Below, in pieces: positions 46,486 to 58,632 of a stretch of DNA of 64,000 bases (position 1 is the first letter of the stretch; the number at the start of each line of letters is the position of its first letter). The DNA lies in assembly GCA_947247005.1 (NCBI GenBank), contig OX365950.1, positions 10,118,720 through 10,182,719 on the forward strand, written 5' to 3'. The position numbers were made by a program, and so were the translations under genes. Under the pieces are notes generated by a model. The model did not search any database. It was not told where the DNA came from and worked only from the letters and a program-made list of their open reading frames with translations. The DNA is from Spisula solida (Eukaryota; Mollusca; Bivalvia; Venerida; Mactridae).

Positions 46486-46790
46486 AATAGTTCAATTCAA
46501 TTCAATCCAATCCAATTCAGTTCAACTTAACTGAATTCCATTTAATTCAACTCAGTTCAATACACTCAAATCCAATCAATTCAATTCAATCCAACTCAAT
46601 TCAGTTCAACTTAATTAAATTCCATTCAATTCAACTCATTTCAATACACTCAAATCCAATCAATTCCACTCAATCCAACTCAGCTCAATTCAGTTCAACT
46701 TAACTCAATTCCATTCAATTCAACTCATTTCAATACACTCAAATCCAATCAATTCAATCCAACTCAACTCAATCAAATTCATTAGCATAT
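46486..46790 (+). repeat. Degenerate TTCAA satellite with higher-order units
   Basis: About 300 bp are built from 5-6-base variants of TTCAA, CTCAA and TCCAA. A longer unit of about 110 bp can be followed (TTCAGTTCAACTTAA, TTCCATTCAATTCAACTC, TTTCAATACACTCAAATCC, in order), repeated nearly three times. One strand is almost free of G. Confidence 0.85.
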
Positions 46791-47742
46791 AATCAGTCAT
46801 CGTTGTACTTAAACATGGGTAGCCGAGAGCAAAACAACAACGGCTTGATTATTAAATAATTAATGCATTCTATATAGCAACAGTCCAGTTTGTAATTCGT
46901 TTGACTTTCTATGGCTTAGTAGCTGTACACTATACCACCCTCAAGGTTGCACCAAAAATTCATTGCTGCTTAATGCAAAACAGCAGCCGCTTAAATGCTG
47001 CAAAATATAGTCATATTCATAGTTTACTTGATATTTGCTTGGCAAAGTAAATTGACAGACAGGTGGTTTTACAATACCACAAGACAGGACCGTGTACAGA
47101 ACTTAACCACTTGCATCTTGTATTTGTTCTGATGAATCGTTAAATGTATGCCATTACTGCGAAACAACCTTTTGTCAAGAGAGCGCAGATCAACATATAA
47201 ATAATATGGGCCCCAACGGGTCAACAAAAATTCTACATCCCCTCGCTTCTAATGACACACTGGATAGCCAAATACCTTAAAGGGAGCTAATATCAGCACA
47301 ATGATATCCATACAATATCCAAGTTTTTGCCAGTATGGAAGACCTTTTTGGTAGCCACTTAATTAACAGGACACAGCAACCTTGATCTTTGCAAGCCTAC
47401 AGCAAATGCAACTGACAAAGGATGGTTATGAAAGCATAGTAGATGTTACATTACAGCACAAGTTGAAGTTCTATAAAAACTAACCCTTGTAGATATACCA
47501 CAAAACTGTGTACTAAACTAATCCAATTGATCTACTGTATCAAATTGTAAAGGCAAGCCCTAAATTGAATATACCAGCAAACCATGAACTAATAGCCAGA
47601 AATAGATGCCAACTTGTCACTTCTTATAGATTAGTCAATGGAGTTGTACAACCAACACATAATGGACTGTGTGGAACCATGTTCAAGGTCCTAAATGATG
47701 GAACTTGCAAGCAATATGATAGTAGGAGCAAAAGTAACAGAA

Positions 47743-48178
47743 CATGGTTCATACAAAATTCTCACACCAAAATTCAAGGACTATTCAAGGTAGATTATGC
47801 ATTTTCAAGGTGTTTTTCCAAACATTCATCATGGTTAAAAAGTACGAAAATGTAATAATTCACTGCCACTTTATACTCTATTTCTAGTCATACCCGAACG
47901 AGCTCAATTATCAAATAACAGTGACATTCACACTCATACATTTTAATATGTACTTTAATTATTATTTTTTAAAGGTGCTTTTCAATTTTTTTTTTTTCAC
48001 AGATAATAAATGTGCCATCTAACAACACCAATAAGCTTTTTAGGATATTTAAGGCTGTTGGCCTGAATTCAAGAATGTTCAGTTAAATTCAAGTACCATT
48101 TTGGCATTTTTTCAAGGTGGCACTAAATTCAAGTACTTTTCAATGTTGAAACCACATTCAAGGCCTGTATGAACCTTG
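47743..48178. mobile_element. hAT-like MITE with TTCAAG words
   Basis: The left end CATGGTTCATACA and right end TGTATGAACCTTG are imperfect TIRs. The interior is full of ATTCAAG, TTCAAGGT and AAGTACTTTTCAA. From memory, termini like CAGGGTTCATACAGGCCTTG occur in hAT elements of aquatic animals. The flanks (AACAGAA and CAGAAAAG) hint at a decayed 8-bp duplication. Confidence 0.5.
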
Positions 48179-50100
48179 CAGAAAAGCACTCTTAACAGTT
48201 TATAATATTAATATAACATATAATTATGTACTGTTCATATGCACAGGTGGTTTAACTAACAACATGAATTTAAAGAAGATATTTTATCTAGACAACAATA
48301 AACGAAGAATAACAAAATGTCTCATGACATGTGGTAACAAGCCATTACTTGGCAACTGCTATGAACTAACAAATTGTTCTAGATGCATAATTTGGTAAAA
48401 TGTAAGGGACATAGATAATGAAGTAAATACATATAACTCCGCCATGACTACTGGATTGCACGAGTCTATACCATTCATCTATTGATCCTGGCAATTATCA
48501 CATAACCCTAAACTAACAAATGTCTCCTACCTGGATCATTTACTACCTCAAGTGGCAAATGTCCCTACCAGATTAATATCACCTTACTCACCATTGTTGC
48601 TTAAGCCTGTGCATAATAATAGCTTAATGAACATCACATGGGCTTTATACCGGATACATTCCCTATTCTAATAACCTTACTATTTACAAGTTGAAGATAA
48701 TGTGTAATCACACCAATGCCAAAATAAAAATTGTATCAGTAACTTAGTGAGTAACTCCTTTTCACTCAGCATTAGGAAAACTGGTTTGCCTCTCATACTC
48801 TTGTGGTGATAGCTATGTCAGGAAAAAAGGTGCTGAGTTGCAAGAACTTTTTTTACACTCAACCTAAAATTACTAGTATTACACCCCCATACCACAAACA
48901 GTTTTATGTACACACTACCCTGATACACGGGGGACTAAAGCATGCATTTATAACTAGAAATTACACTAAATAATCTAAATCTTTAACAAACCCTCTTTTT
49001 ATAAAAATAACCACTACAATATCCATAGCTAGGCAACTTAAAATAGGTTGAAAGATTGCAACTTGACCCATTACCACAGTCAGACAAAGCACACTAATTA
49101 ATTTCAAATTCCAGTATGTGAACTTTGCTTGAACTAACTATATTTGTGATGAAGTTGCTGTATATTATTATCACTGCCTAATATTAAGCACTGAAAATAC
49201 ATATGTCCCATACCAACATGAGTATGTGTGATTTCACCACAAAAACATCTTCAATTGATTTAATAAAAACAATCTTTAATTTGGTTCAAACCCAGTGCTG
49301 GTAATTATACTGACTACAAACAAGCATGTCCACAAAATTTTCTCTATACAAACTCTGATTGTACATTCTGAGTAAAACTTACATTTAATGTACTTATGTA
49401 ACACTCATATCACAATTCCTTATTAAAAATTAAATATACCACCTGGTTAACGATACTGTTAATTCTACCCGATTGTCTCCTGACTGACTCAAGATACCCA
49501 CACTTCCTAACATAAAAGCCATCAAACAGTCCACACAATTCCTGCTGACTTATGCATGATACATCACACAAACCATTTCCTTTGCGTTGTGATTAGTACA
49601 CATTCATGACATTCCTACAAAAAAGATTAGTAGTTGATATTCACAGTACTCGACTTATAAAGACTGAATTACAGTTTCTACCATTAACACATTCGGTAAC
49701 ACTGCCGAAATTGTTGATATATCCAATCAGACAAGACCCCTGGTAACTATATGTGCAAGCTTAACAGTAACTAAATGGTTAGAAACTGATTCACTTAATG
49801 CAATGAAATTTGTATCAAAATTGATGGCATTAATTTTTGGAATTACCACCATAAACATCACAATATAAGTTAAACTAACTTGAATGGAGGACATTTTGTC
49901 GGTTAAATATCCCTGCTGTTTATGCACGATTCATAAAATGTCGCAACAGCCCTTCAATGCGGTACGTGAATATTTTTATCAAATTTATCAATCTTAAATT
50001 TAGGTGACAAGTTTTCAATATCAAATTCAATAGTTATTTTGTAAATCCAAAACCATGTTACAAGGATGCATTCCACTAACTCAAAATCACACTTATACCT

Positions 50101-50240
50101 TTGTTCCACAAGTGGAACCATTCGGTAATTGGCAAACTGGCTCTATGTATGTCATTTAACTAGCCATACTTTTGTTCCGCAAGTGGAACCATTCGGTAAT
50201 TGGCAAACTGGCTCTATGTATGTCATTTAACTAGCCATAT
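50101..50240. repeat. 71-bp tandem duplication
   Basis: Two head-to-tail copies with a 71-bp period differ at one obvious base (GTTCCACAAG versus GTTCCGCAAG). Each begins with a short palindrome, GTTCC(A/G)CAAGTGGAAC, and contains TCGGTAATTGGCAAACTGG and TAACTAGCCATA. Near identity means a recent duplication. Confidence 0.9.
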
Positions 50241-50349
50241 GATTCCATATATTGATATAACCTAAGCATCACTTATACACATGGAAATGTGTAGATACAG
50301 CCAGAGTTAACGTGCACAAGCCAAGGGCTCAATTTCAGTCAACAATTCA

Positions 50350-52735
50350 GGATGGACAATATACACGCCTGGTAATCACTGGCACCAAAACGTTTCGTTA
50401 TGTGTACAAAATGTTCCAATGCGACTTCCGTTGTAGTGCCAATCGGCACAAATTGTTGACAATGGTGAGTGTTTTTCTTTACTAAAGACATCTTAACTCG
50501 AATTTTATAAATCGGGGAATGTAGTGCTATGCAGATATGTCCACGCTTTCTTGTAAAAGCACAATATTCAGAATAAAAGCAGAATCTGATCTTTTAGAGC
50601 TCGCACAAAATGTGCAGTCAGAATGTTGATCTTACCAAAATGTGAATTTTATGACAAGTTTTCCTGATTATGCCTATTATAGCTACTAGTTATAATAGTA
50701 TACGATAAGTATTAATATTTGAATGCTTTATGCTAAATGTAGACATTTGTAAGGTTAATTGTGATGACGTATGTCTTATTTTTTAACCGTTGTGGTTCCA
50801 ATCACTTCGTTGTAGTCCCAATACGGCGTTGTGGTTCCCAGCAAAATATAGTAAATAACGAGAAAGATAGATACATGTAGTTAGATAAATGCATGTCAAT
50901 TATTCGAAAGTGAACCTAAAATACTCTGGAAAAACTTACGACGAATATTTACCAAGCTAATCCCGTAACGAGTGTTTTTTAGGATAATTTTATTGTTACA
51001 CTATTACTGAAAAGTGAAAACAAATGCTACAATGTCGTAATATGTTAGCTGTTAAGCTTTGTAGTGTTTTGATATACGCTCCATTATACGGCCTGGAAGA
51101 AATAAAAACATATGTCACGGTTCTAGTACGGGAAATGTCGAATGCTACGAATTTCTTCCAAACTTGATCTAACAATCTTACTAAAGTATGCAAATAATTT
51201 TATTTATGTAATTGACCATCATCACGACAAAGTTTAATTAACACTGGTCAATGATTGCCGAGTGTACTAGTTAGTGTTTAGAAACTATACGTTGGTGCAC
51301 ATCGAATACAAATGTTCGTCTTGGGTTAGTTTAACAAAAGTTACAACCAGCCTGAAATGCGATGGGATATGTTTCTGTGCACACAAACAGGTAGTTACAG
51401 CGAATGTCGAGGTGTTGCTTTTCATTTAGACATAAGTTCGACTAGTGTTGTGTATAAGTTTCGCATTGTCATGGGCGCTACGCACGTGGTTATACGTACT
51501 TTAGTGTAATTTGTATGACCATGTGCATTAGGCATAATCATGGTAGGATCGACCAAGTAACAAATAATTATGCCAGCGTTTCTCATGCACTTGCCACTTG
51601 TTCAGGTACACATAAGTGTAAAAATTATACACATGTAGTGTTACAAGGTTGTAAGAAAATAACGTATATTTGATCCTTTAGAGATATAAGATCGTATTTA
51701 AACTTTTCCAATGTACCTGTATAAGCTGTTCAGTGTTCATTTGGAGTTATTTAAACATGTAACAAGACAAGGTATTGTTACTTCACTATGTTTGCAGTTG
51801 TCTCAACTTGAAGCCGATTCTTTCAGTAAAATAAATACGTCACGAGCCGCCTTAAAAAGATCTGCATGGTGTTGATGTACATTTGTATATAATGATGCTG
51901 CAATATGGCAGGCTAGGAATATGTGTGCCTCCAGCCGGATTTAAAGTGCTTTTTACAATAATAGTACACACATTAGCACTAATCTTTAAGTTCAAGTTCC
52001 ATTAATTTCAGTGGATTATTCACTTACATGTTGCGTTTTAGATAGATATATAAAGTAATGTTCAAATTGACAATTAAGGGCCATGTTTACAAAAATGACA
52101 GAATATCCCTTAGTATTTGAGCGTTGTGGTTAATGTTGCTTTCCCAAGTATAAATACATGGAAAATAATATCAAATATATACGGTTTAAGTATAATGAAA
52201 ACATCAATACACGTACATTAGAGATCTCTATATTTTGCTAAGAATCACAACACAGTATTGGGACTACATCGTAGTGATTGGAACCACAACGGTTTAAAAA
52301 ATAGACATATGCCATCAAACATGACCTTTAAAGTGCCGATTTTTACAGAAAAACATCAAATTGTCAATATCTATCGTATGTGTTAATTACTAGTAGCTAT
52401 AACATGCATAATCAGTAAAATTTGTCATAAAATCCAGATTTTGGTCTGATCAACACTCTGACTGCACATTTTGTGCGAGCTCTAAAAGATCAGATTCGGA
52501 TTTTATTCTGACAATTGTGCGTTTACAACAAAGCCTGTACATACCTGCATAGCACTACATTCCCCGATTTTTAAAATTCAGGCTAAGATGTCTTTAGTGA
52601 AGAAAAACAAATTATTTCACTCACCGTTTTTAACAATTTTTGCCGATTGGCACTATAACGGAAATCGCATTGGAACATTTTGTACACATAACGCGACTGT
52701 TGTGGTGCCAGTGATTACCAGGCGTGATGTAATTA
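50350..52735. mobile_element. Foldback element with about 490-bp imperfect inverted arms
   Basis: The left arm (about 50350-50845) and right arm (about 52235-52735) are inverted copies. Shared landmarks are CCTGGTAATCACTGGCACCA, GTTATGTGTACAAAATGTTC, AAGACATCTTA, ATGTAGTGCTATGCAG, GATCTTTTAGAGCTCGCAC and AACCGTTGTGGTTCCAATCA. The middle 1.4 kb is unrelated AT-rich DNA without coding signs. Both arms can be read as a short peptide beginning MSLVKKN, but it diverges at once, so it is not a gene. The words CGTTGTGGTTCC and CGTTGTAGTCCC cluster at the inner end of the arms. Confidence 0.75.
51903..51950. repeat. Fragment related to 56390-56425
   Basis: ATGTGTGCCTCCAGCCGGAT is nearly the same as ATGTGTGCCTCCGCCCGGAT at 56403, the edge of a tRNA-derived SINE, so this is a SINE fragment within the foldback element. 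Confidence 0.5.
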
Positions 52736-53560
52736 TATACAAACTGAATCCAATGGGAAAAAGAAATAAAAATTATACGCCATATCCTTCAATTTAATAG
52801 ATTCTATCCTCCATGATGATCATTGATGCCATATCTCTGCATTCCGTGTTTCCATCACAATCCACAATAATTTAAAGCCTCCGTTCAGTATGCACCAATC
52901 TAAAGTCTTGGCCAAATTGTGAAAGAAGAAAAATATAAATATAGCCATAAAAGTATAATTATCTTAACAATAATGAATACATATTTAATAAGTTATTTCG
53001 CTTCATGCATAATAAAACTTGACACACATTAGCCTGATTAGGTGGGCTGCATGAAGGTAATGATATGATTATATCTCTAACACAGCCCCGTTGATATATC
53101 GCCAACTTTTCCAAAAGTTCACTGGTGGCAATGCTCGGATAAAAACACTGTCTGAATAACTCGCACCTACACCTGGCTGCAGGCACTACATCCACCAGGT
53201 GCTCTTCAGTTGTTCATGGCAGAACTTATTCAATATATATAAATCCCCAAGTAGGCTACGCCTTAGTTCATATTATCCAAACATCATTCACTTGATTTGA
53301 ATCAGTATAGCCTTCGAAGGCCTAGATGCGTTTACCTTAAAGTTCAAGCTTGGACGGTCTGTTAATACCAAGTCGGAATCAAATAGCACAAGGGCCTACT
53401 CTGGTCAGCAATCTGCAGTGATGTTTAAGATCTGCCACCAGGTTAACCAATAACCATACATAATTGATCATGGGGAACAACTCTGTACAGTAGTCAGTAC
53501 ATCAAGCTACGAGTGACGTCATAAATCAGAAAATGACGTCATCCCATATCAATGCAATTT

Positions 53561-53708
53561 CAGGGGCGTAGTTGGTGGTTGTGTTTGGGGTCCTCAACAT
53601 TGTAAAAATGTGCGACTTTAATGTCATTTTGGCCAAATTTATCATTTTACTTTCCTTATAAATTAATGTACGCACGCGTGTACGTCCGCATCGCTGGCTA
53701 CGCCACTG
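53561..53708. mobile_element. Small TIR element, 148 bp
   Basis: TTCAGGGGCGTAG on the left pairs with CTACGCCACTGAA on the right. CAGGGGCGTAG-type ends are common in short DNA elements. The flanks do not show a clean target duplication. Confidence 0.5.
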
Positions 53709-55744
53709 AATTATGTAATAAAATGACAATTCAGCGTGTCATATTCTTTAGAATGTTCAGATCTACCGTACTAAACAATAGCTATCTGCATATAAACACA
53801 ACTACATGTCATTCATGATAATCTAAACAGACAGACAAAAACCTTGACCATGAATGATGCAATCGAATTCGTCTGTTCCATCTCGATTGTTGAAATCATC
53901 TAAAATCAGATAAAATAATACCATCCAGACCTCAACCTGACACATTAGTTGTCACCAACCTTCATCTAGCAGCATCCACAATACCACAATTTACAGTAAC
54001 AAGCAGGATTCAGATCACATTAAAGAAATGAAAGACCAGTCTCTCATTTTTATTTTAAGAAAGGAAAGCGGTGCGCATGTAACTTACGCAATGTGAAAAT
54101 CACTAAAGGTTAAAACCCTTAAATGTTTAGGTTCAAGACAATAAATGTTTGGCCGCCTCAAAATAAAATCACCTATCCTGAAGTGATAGCTGCCATTATT
54201 TTTGCCTAAATAATATGTTTAACTTGAAAAATGAGCTTATTTTCTCGCCATCGGTATCGAGCTACGGAAGCGACAGTGTAAAATAAAATGCAATATTTCA
54301 CATATAAATACTTTTTTAGGATAATTATTGCTTAAGGTTTTAAAAACAAAGATGTTTACTGATAATATACAGTAATTGTTTGATACATTTTTCATGTTTG
54401 AATATTGAAAAAAGAATTATTATATACACTCCCGCTATACGACTTATTGTCCGGAATCCCACGACCGTGAAATTTTCGATTCCGGAAAATGGGTCTTATC
54501 CAGTAATGTCGATATCTAGAATAGCAAATCGAGTGCTCCCCACATTGTTAGTAATGTGATTTCTATTTTTTGTTTATTCAAGAACAATAATATAATAAGT
54601 TTTGTATTCTACTCCTACTAAAGTTGAGGACAACTGTATAATTATAATTATTCTATTTATATTATTTTAATATATATTAATTAAACATTCTGTTGATATC
54701 TTCTTGCCATCAGTATTGAGATACGGAAGCGGCAGTGTAGAATAAAATAGAATATTTTTAATACAAAGCGTTTTTTAGGATACCGGTACTTTTTGCTGAA
54801 GCTTTATAAAGAAGTTTAATGATAATATGAAGTAATTTTTTATACCTTAAGTTTTCATGTTTGAACGTTGGAAAACAAATGAATTTTTGTTATATTTTCA
54901 GAGAATGTACTATTTGACTTAACCAGTATCTAGACTGTATCCTATATCCGTGCTATTAAAATGTACCGTACCATTAAGAGTCCACAACTTCTCCACATGT
55001 GGAGAAAAATATTCATTTACTGGTTTTCATGGAAGAGTGTGACTAAATCGTCAATTATATTGTTCTTTACATGTATAGGCTATAGCCTGCACAAAAGCAT
55101 ACACTATAACATACATATTCTATTTTGTCTCATATTTATCACTTATAAAATGATGTAATTTGGTTGTGTCAGGGTTATTTCACATCATTGTGTCACAAGT
55201 TAATTAGAGTTCATGACGGATAAGCCTTGTCGCATAGTTGTGATACAACATTTGGCACTAAGATATTGTGCTTACTGGGCAGGGGTATTAAACCTATGCT
55301 ACAATATCACTTATATTTGGCTAAATAGTGCAAATATGTCCGTCCATCATTTGGTCTGTTGGTTTCTTGACGATAACTTTAGTAAGGAATGAGATATTGT
55401 GATGAAACGTGCTGGATAGGTGGCTTATGTGAATACTCCTCTTAAGGTTGAAAGCGGGACAGGTGTGATCAAGTTCACTGTTACTAAAAAAAGAAAACAT
55501 GGTTTCTGGGATCGGTTCTGTGGGGTATTAATTGTCAGTGTGGCAATGGTTGGTGTTTTTTTAGGGATGTCTGAAAATAAGAAATTTCGGGCCACTTGAA
55601 AGCCTTCTAGTGTATAGTTTAGCATTTCTTTAATGTTTAAGATAAAATCCGCTAAATAGGCAGCGCCTTAGTTCATATTATTTCATGAGTGTACGTGTGT
55701 TTCTCATATACGTTTGAACTTGTTTCATACCCTTCCCGAAGAAA

Positions 55745-56160
55745 AACACACTTTTACCAAAAACTCACTTAAAACCAACTTATTAGTGGGTTTTTCCTGC
55801 GTTTTTTGACAAAAGTATGCTAAAAGCGAGTTTTTCTTGGGTTTTTTGACAATAAGTGTGTTTTTTGTTGGCTAAAGTGGGTCTTTTCATCAAATAAGTT
55901 GGTTTAAGTGCGTCTTTTAGTACAGGAAGTGTGTTTTTGTTGGTCTTTTCATAAATGAAGTTGGTTAAAGTGGGTCTTTAACGAAAATAAGTTGGCTAAA
56001 GTGCGTCTTTTGAATAATGGTATTCTCAGAAGTGGGTTAAAGTGGGTTTTAAGTTGGTCTTTTACATTTTTGATAATTTTTCGTTAGTTGAGCTTCGCAT
56101 TAAAAAGACTCACTTAAAACCCACTTCTGAAGGAAGTTGGTCTTTTGTTTTGAAATGTTG
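55745..56160. repeat. Word-like repeat of GTGGGTTTT/AAAACCCAC variants, locus 2
   Basis: As at 25110-25935, short variants dominate: AAAAACTCACTTAAAACC, CAACTTATTAGTGGG, AAAGTGGGTCTTTT, AAGTTGGCTAAAG, GTGGGTTTTAAGTTGG, with inverses AAGACTCACTTAAAACCC near 56105. Words are spaced irregularly, with TTTTTGACA and TTTTCAT between them. Confidence 0.75.
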
Positions 56161-56394
56161 ACATTCACTGAACACAAGATCTTAGATCTACTCATATGTC
56201 TCATAGTTCGAATGTAACGCATGATCTATCACGTATATTCTCATTTGGTATTTCAATTGGTGTTTATGCATGGTAATATGTTTTTTAATTTTCACAAAGG
56301 ACATGTTATTTAAAGTCCTTCGTGTAAATTAAATATCCTGTGCTAAAAACATCGGACCTTATTTTTTTAATGCCGCCGCGCGCAGTTGAAATAT

Positions 56395-56470
56395 GGCTGG
56401 CATATGTGTGCCTCCGCCCGGATTTGAACCCGGTCGCCAAATTCACTGTCTAGTCTCAGTTTAAACTGAT
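56395..56470 (-). repeat. tRNA-derived SINE head
   Basis: On the minus strand CGACCGGGTTCAAATCCGGG has a perfect B-box and T-stem, followed by CGGAGGCACACAT. The 5' half is degraded (ACTGAGACTAGACAG), so a working tRNA is unlikely. The plus-strand flank TATGGCTGGCATATGTGTGC recurs at 51905. Confidence 0.55.
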
Positions 56471-56529
56471 TGGGCTGAATCCGAATGTATTACATAGGCT
56501 TTCTTATCTGCCTGTGTTACAGTCGCAAC

Positions 56530-56910
56530 TGTATTTCACGCGGTACTACATGTATAAATAAAACACTGATATATTACACAGAAAGCGGTCCAGGTAAAAT
56601 AGATATGGGTGGTAGATTATATTTTTGACAACATGGCATGTGTAATATATACATTATGATAAAATTGATCACGTGTTGCACAAAATCCAGACAATTTCCC
56701 AGCGTGTGTTCTGTTTAATTTGCCTATGGCTATAAAACACGGCATCTTTGAACAGTGATTTACACATTCCGAACTGTATGTCACGTGGGGCTATAGATAA
56801 AACATTAAGATAATTACACAATAATCGGTCCAGGCTTAATCAACTGTCCAATTAAAATATAGATAAGGGTGGTAGCTAGATTAAAAAATTGACCACGTGA
56901 CATGTTTGTA
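56530..56910 (+). repeat. Diverged direct duplication, about 245-bp spacing
   Basis: GTATTTCACGCGGTACTACA, AGCGGTCCAGG and GATATGGGTGGTAGATTA at 56530-56620 recur as GTATGTCACGTGGGGCTATA, ATCGGTCCAGG and GATAAGGGTGGTAGCTAGAT at 56775-56880. The function is unknown. Confidence 0.65.
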
Positions 56911-56911
56911 T

Positions 56912-58632
56912 CCATATGATATAGCTTGTTGGTCACTTGCGACAATACAGAAAACAGCGAGTGGTCCTGTACACAATGCTTTGACTTAAATTGATCGAGT
57001 AAATTGATTGTAATCAATGAAAGCTACGTTGAAAATAATCTGGAAATATTTTTTTTATTATACACGATATGACTTCCCGTCAATTTTTGTCATGCACTTA
57101 GGCTACATAGTTGACGTAATTTTAGTTCGGTAGCATTATTTTTAAGCGCTAAATATGAGCTGACACATATACATGTATATACAAAAATGTACATGTAATA
57201 AATGTCTATGTAAATATATCTTCGATTTAAGATTTAAAGACACGCTTTTTTATGATTGAGTTTGATATCTACACAATATAGTTTTGTTACTTAGTAGCTA
57301 TAAAGATCTTACAGTATTATTTGGTAGCTAAGTGCTCACAAATTGACATTTAAAGTCACGAAGTAGGCCTATTTATTCTGGTTTATTCTCGCACGTTATT
57401 TTTTTCGACTTCGCGGTTTATATTATGATTTATGCAGTATGCTACATTTTCAATATGTGTTGGCGTCTCCTTATTCATTATGAATGATATAGAATGTATT
57501 TGATAAAAACTTACTTGGCCAGAGAATTAAAAGAAGTATTGTAATAGCCTACACTGACTAACCTACACTAAATACCGAAACTAGAATTTGTATACAATAT
57601 ATAAATCACTCACATTAATTAACCTAGGGGAAAACAGAATAACTATTAATTTTTCATAAGCATTCGCGAATACCGATCGGAGATTTTATCTATGATGCTG
57701 GAACCGAAGTAGAGATACACGGTCCGGAATTACGGGTTTTAGCATCCACTTGCTTTGTTATCGTTTCCGGCGGAAAATTTGAATCGAACAAATCGAAATT
57801 CAATGTTTTATCAGGTAATAATCAATTTGTTGTGGTATTTATGTATTGTTTTATCACAAATTAAGAACTACACATATTTTGGCACCCTCCAACTATAAAC
57901 AGGCCTGTGATTCTTTCTCCTTCAGACTGATTCTATTTTCAAAGTTTTTGTCTCAAATCTTCGAAACAAAATGGTTCAGATTCAGACTTTCAGTGTGACC
58001 AGACAGACAAACTGTTTCTAAGTGTGCTGCATTTTTATTTCTGACAGTCCAGCAAGTGTACTTTAACACGTCGAGATGGTTTCACTACAATGTGGCCTAC
58101 TCCGAAGTAATTATTTTTTCAAGTGGGTGGGGTAATGTTTTCCAGACTTTATCAAAGTTTATACTCTGAGCAATCACAGGCTTGTATAAAATACTGACTT
58201 CTGTGATTTTGTTGTCCATACATTGGGTTTGAACATTCACTAATAGTGATAATAATTTAAATTTTATTTTTTAGACCACATACACTTCTGGGTCTGGCTC
58301 CCCCCCCCCACACAAACATTATTAAACGTATCTGGGACATATAAAAAATATTCGTAAATGCCTCTCTAGCTTAAATAACACAAAGATAAAAATGTTTGAC
58401 TGAAATTTCTCGCAAACCTTCCTTGAGTATAATCGCGTCATGTTTAACTGACTGTGCAACTGTCCCGCCTATATTTGGTGTCCTTCGGTCAAGCACACAT
58501 TACTCTACATGACGATGATAGTGACAGAAACCGATATTCGCCCCTGCCTCCACATTTTGCAAGAAAGTTGGTAATTTTCAACTCAAAATGCGCCATGCAC
58601 ATAATCTTTCGACAATGGTTTCCCGTCCGATC
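56912..58632. other. Stretch with no supported gene
   Basis: AT-rich DNA with a poly-C run near 58302. No exon, TIR or array identified. The upstream half of the 76-codon ORF at 58454 runs into the hAT-like element at 58633. Confidence 0.35.

Larger units (their letters stand above)
46990..50340. other. C/A-skewed region without genes
   Basis: The plus strand is rich in A and C over about 3 kb, with many short words like ACTAACAAA, CCATAC and CACAA, unlike the A/T-balanced flanks. I see no ORF with protein character: the 96-codon ORF at 47565 runs into the MITE at 47743. The skew could reflect replication or transcription strand bias, or one large old insertion. Confidence 0.4.

Noticed and set aside
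47565..47855. 96-codon plus-strand ORF.
   Set aside because: Its last third lies within the hAT-like MITE at 47743 and the rest has no domain.
52588..52797. Small protein beginning MSLVKKN, present in both arms of the foldback element.
   Set aside because: The two versions diverge in frame soon after the start, so they are not under coding constraint.
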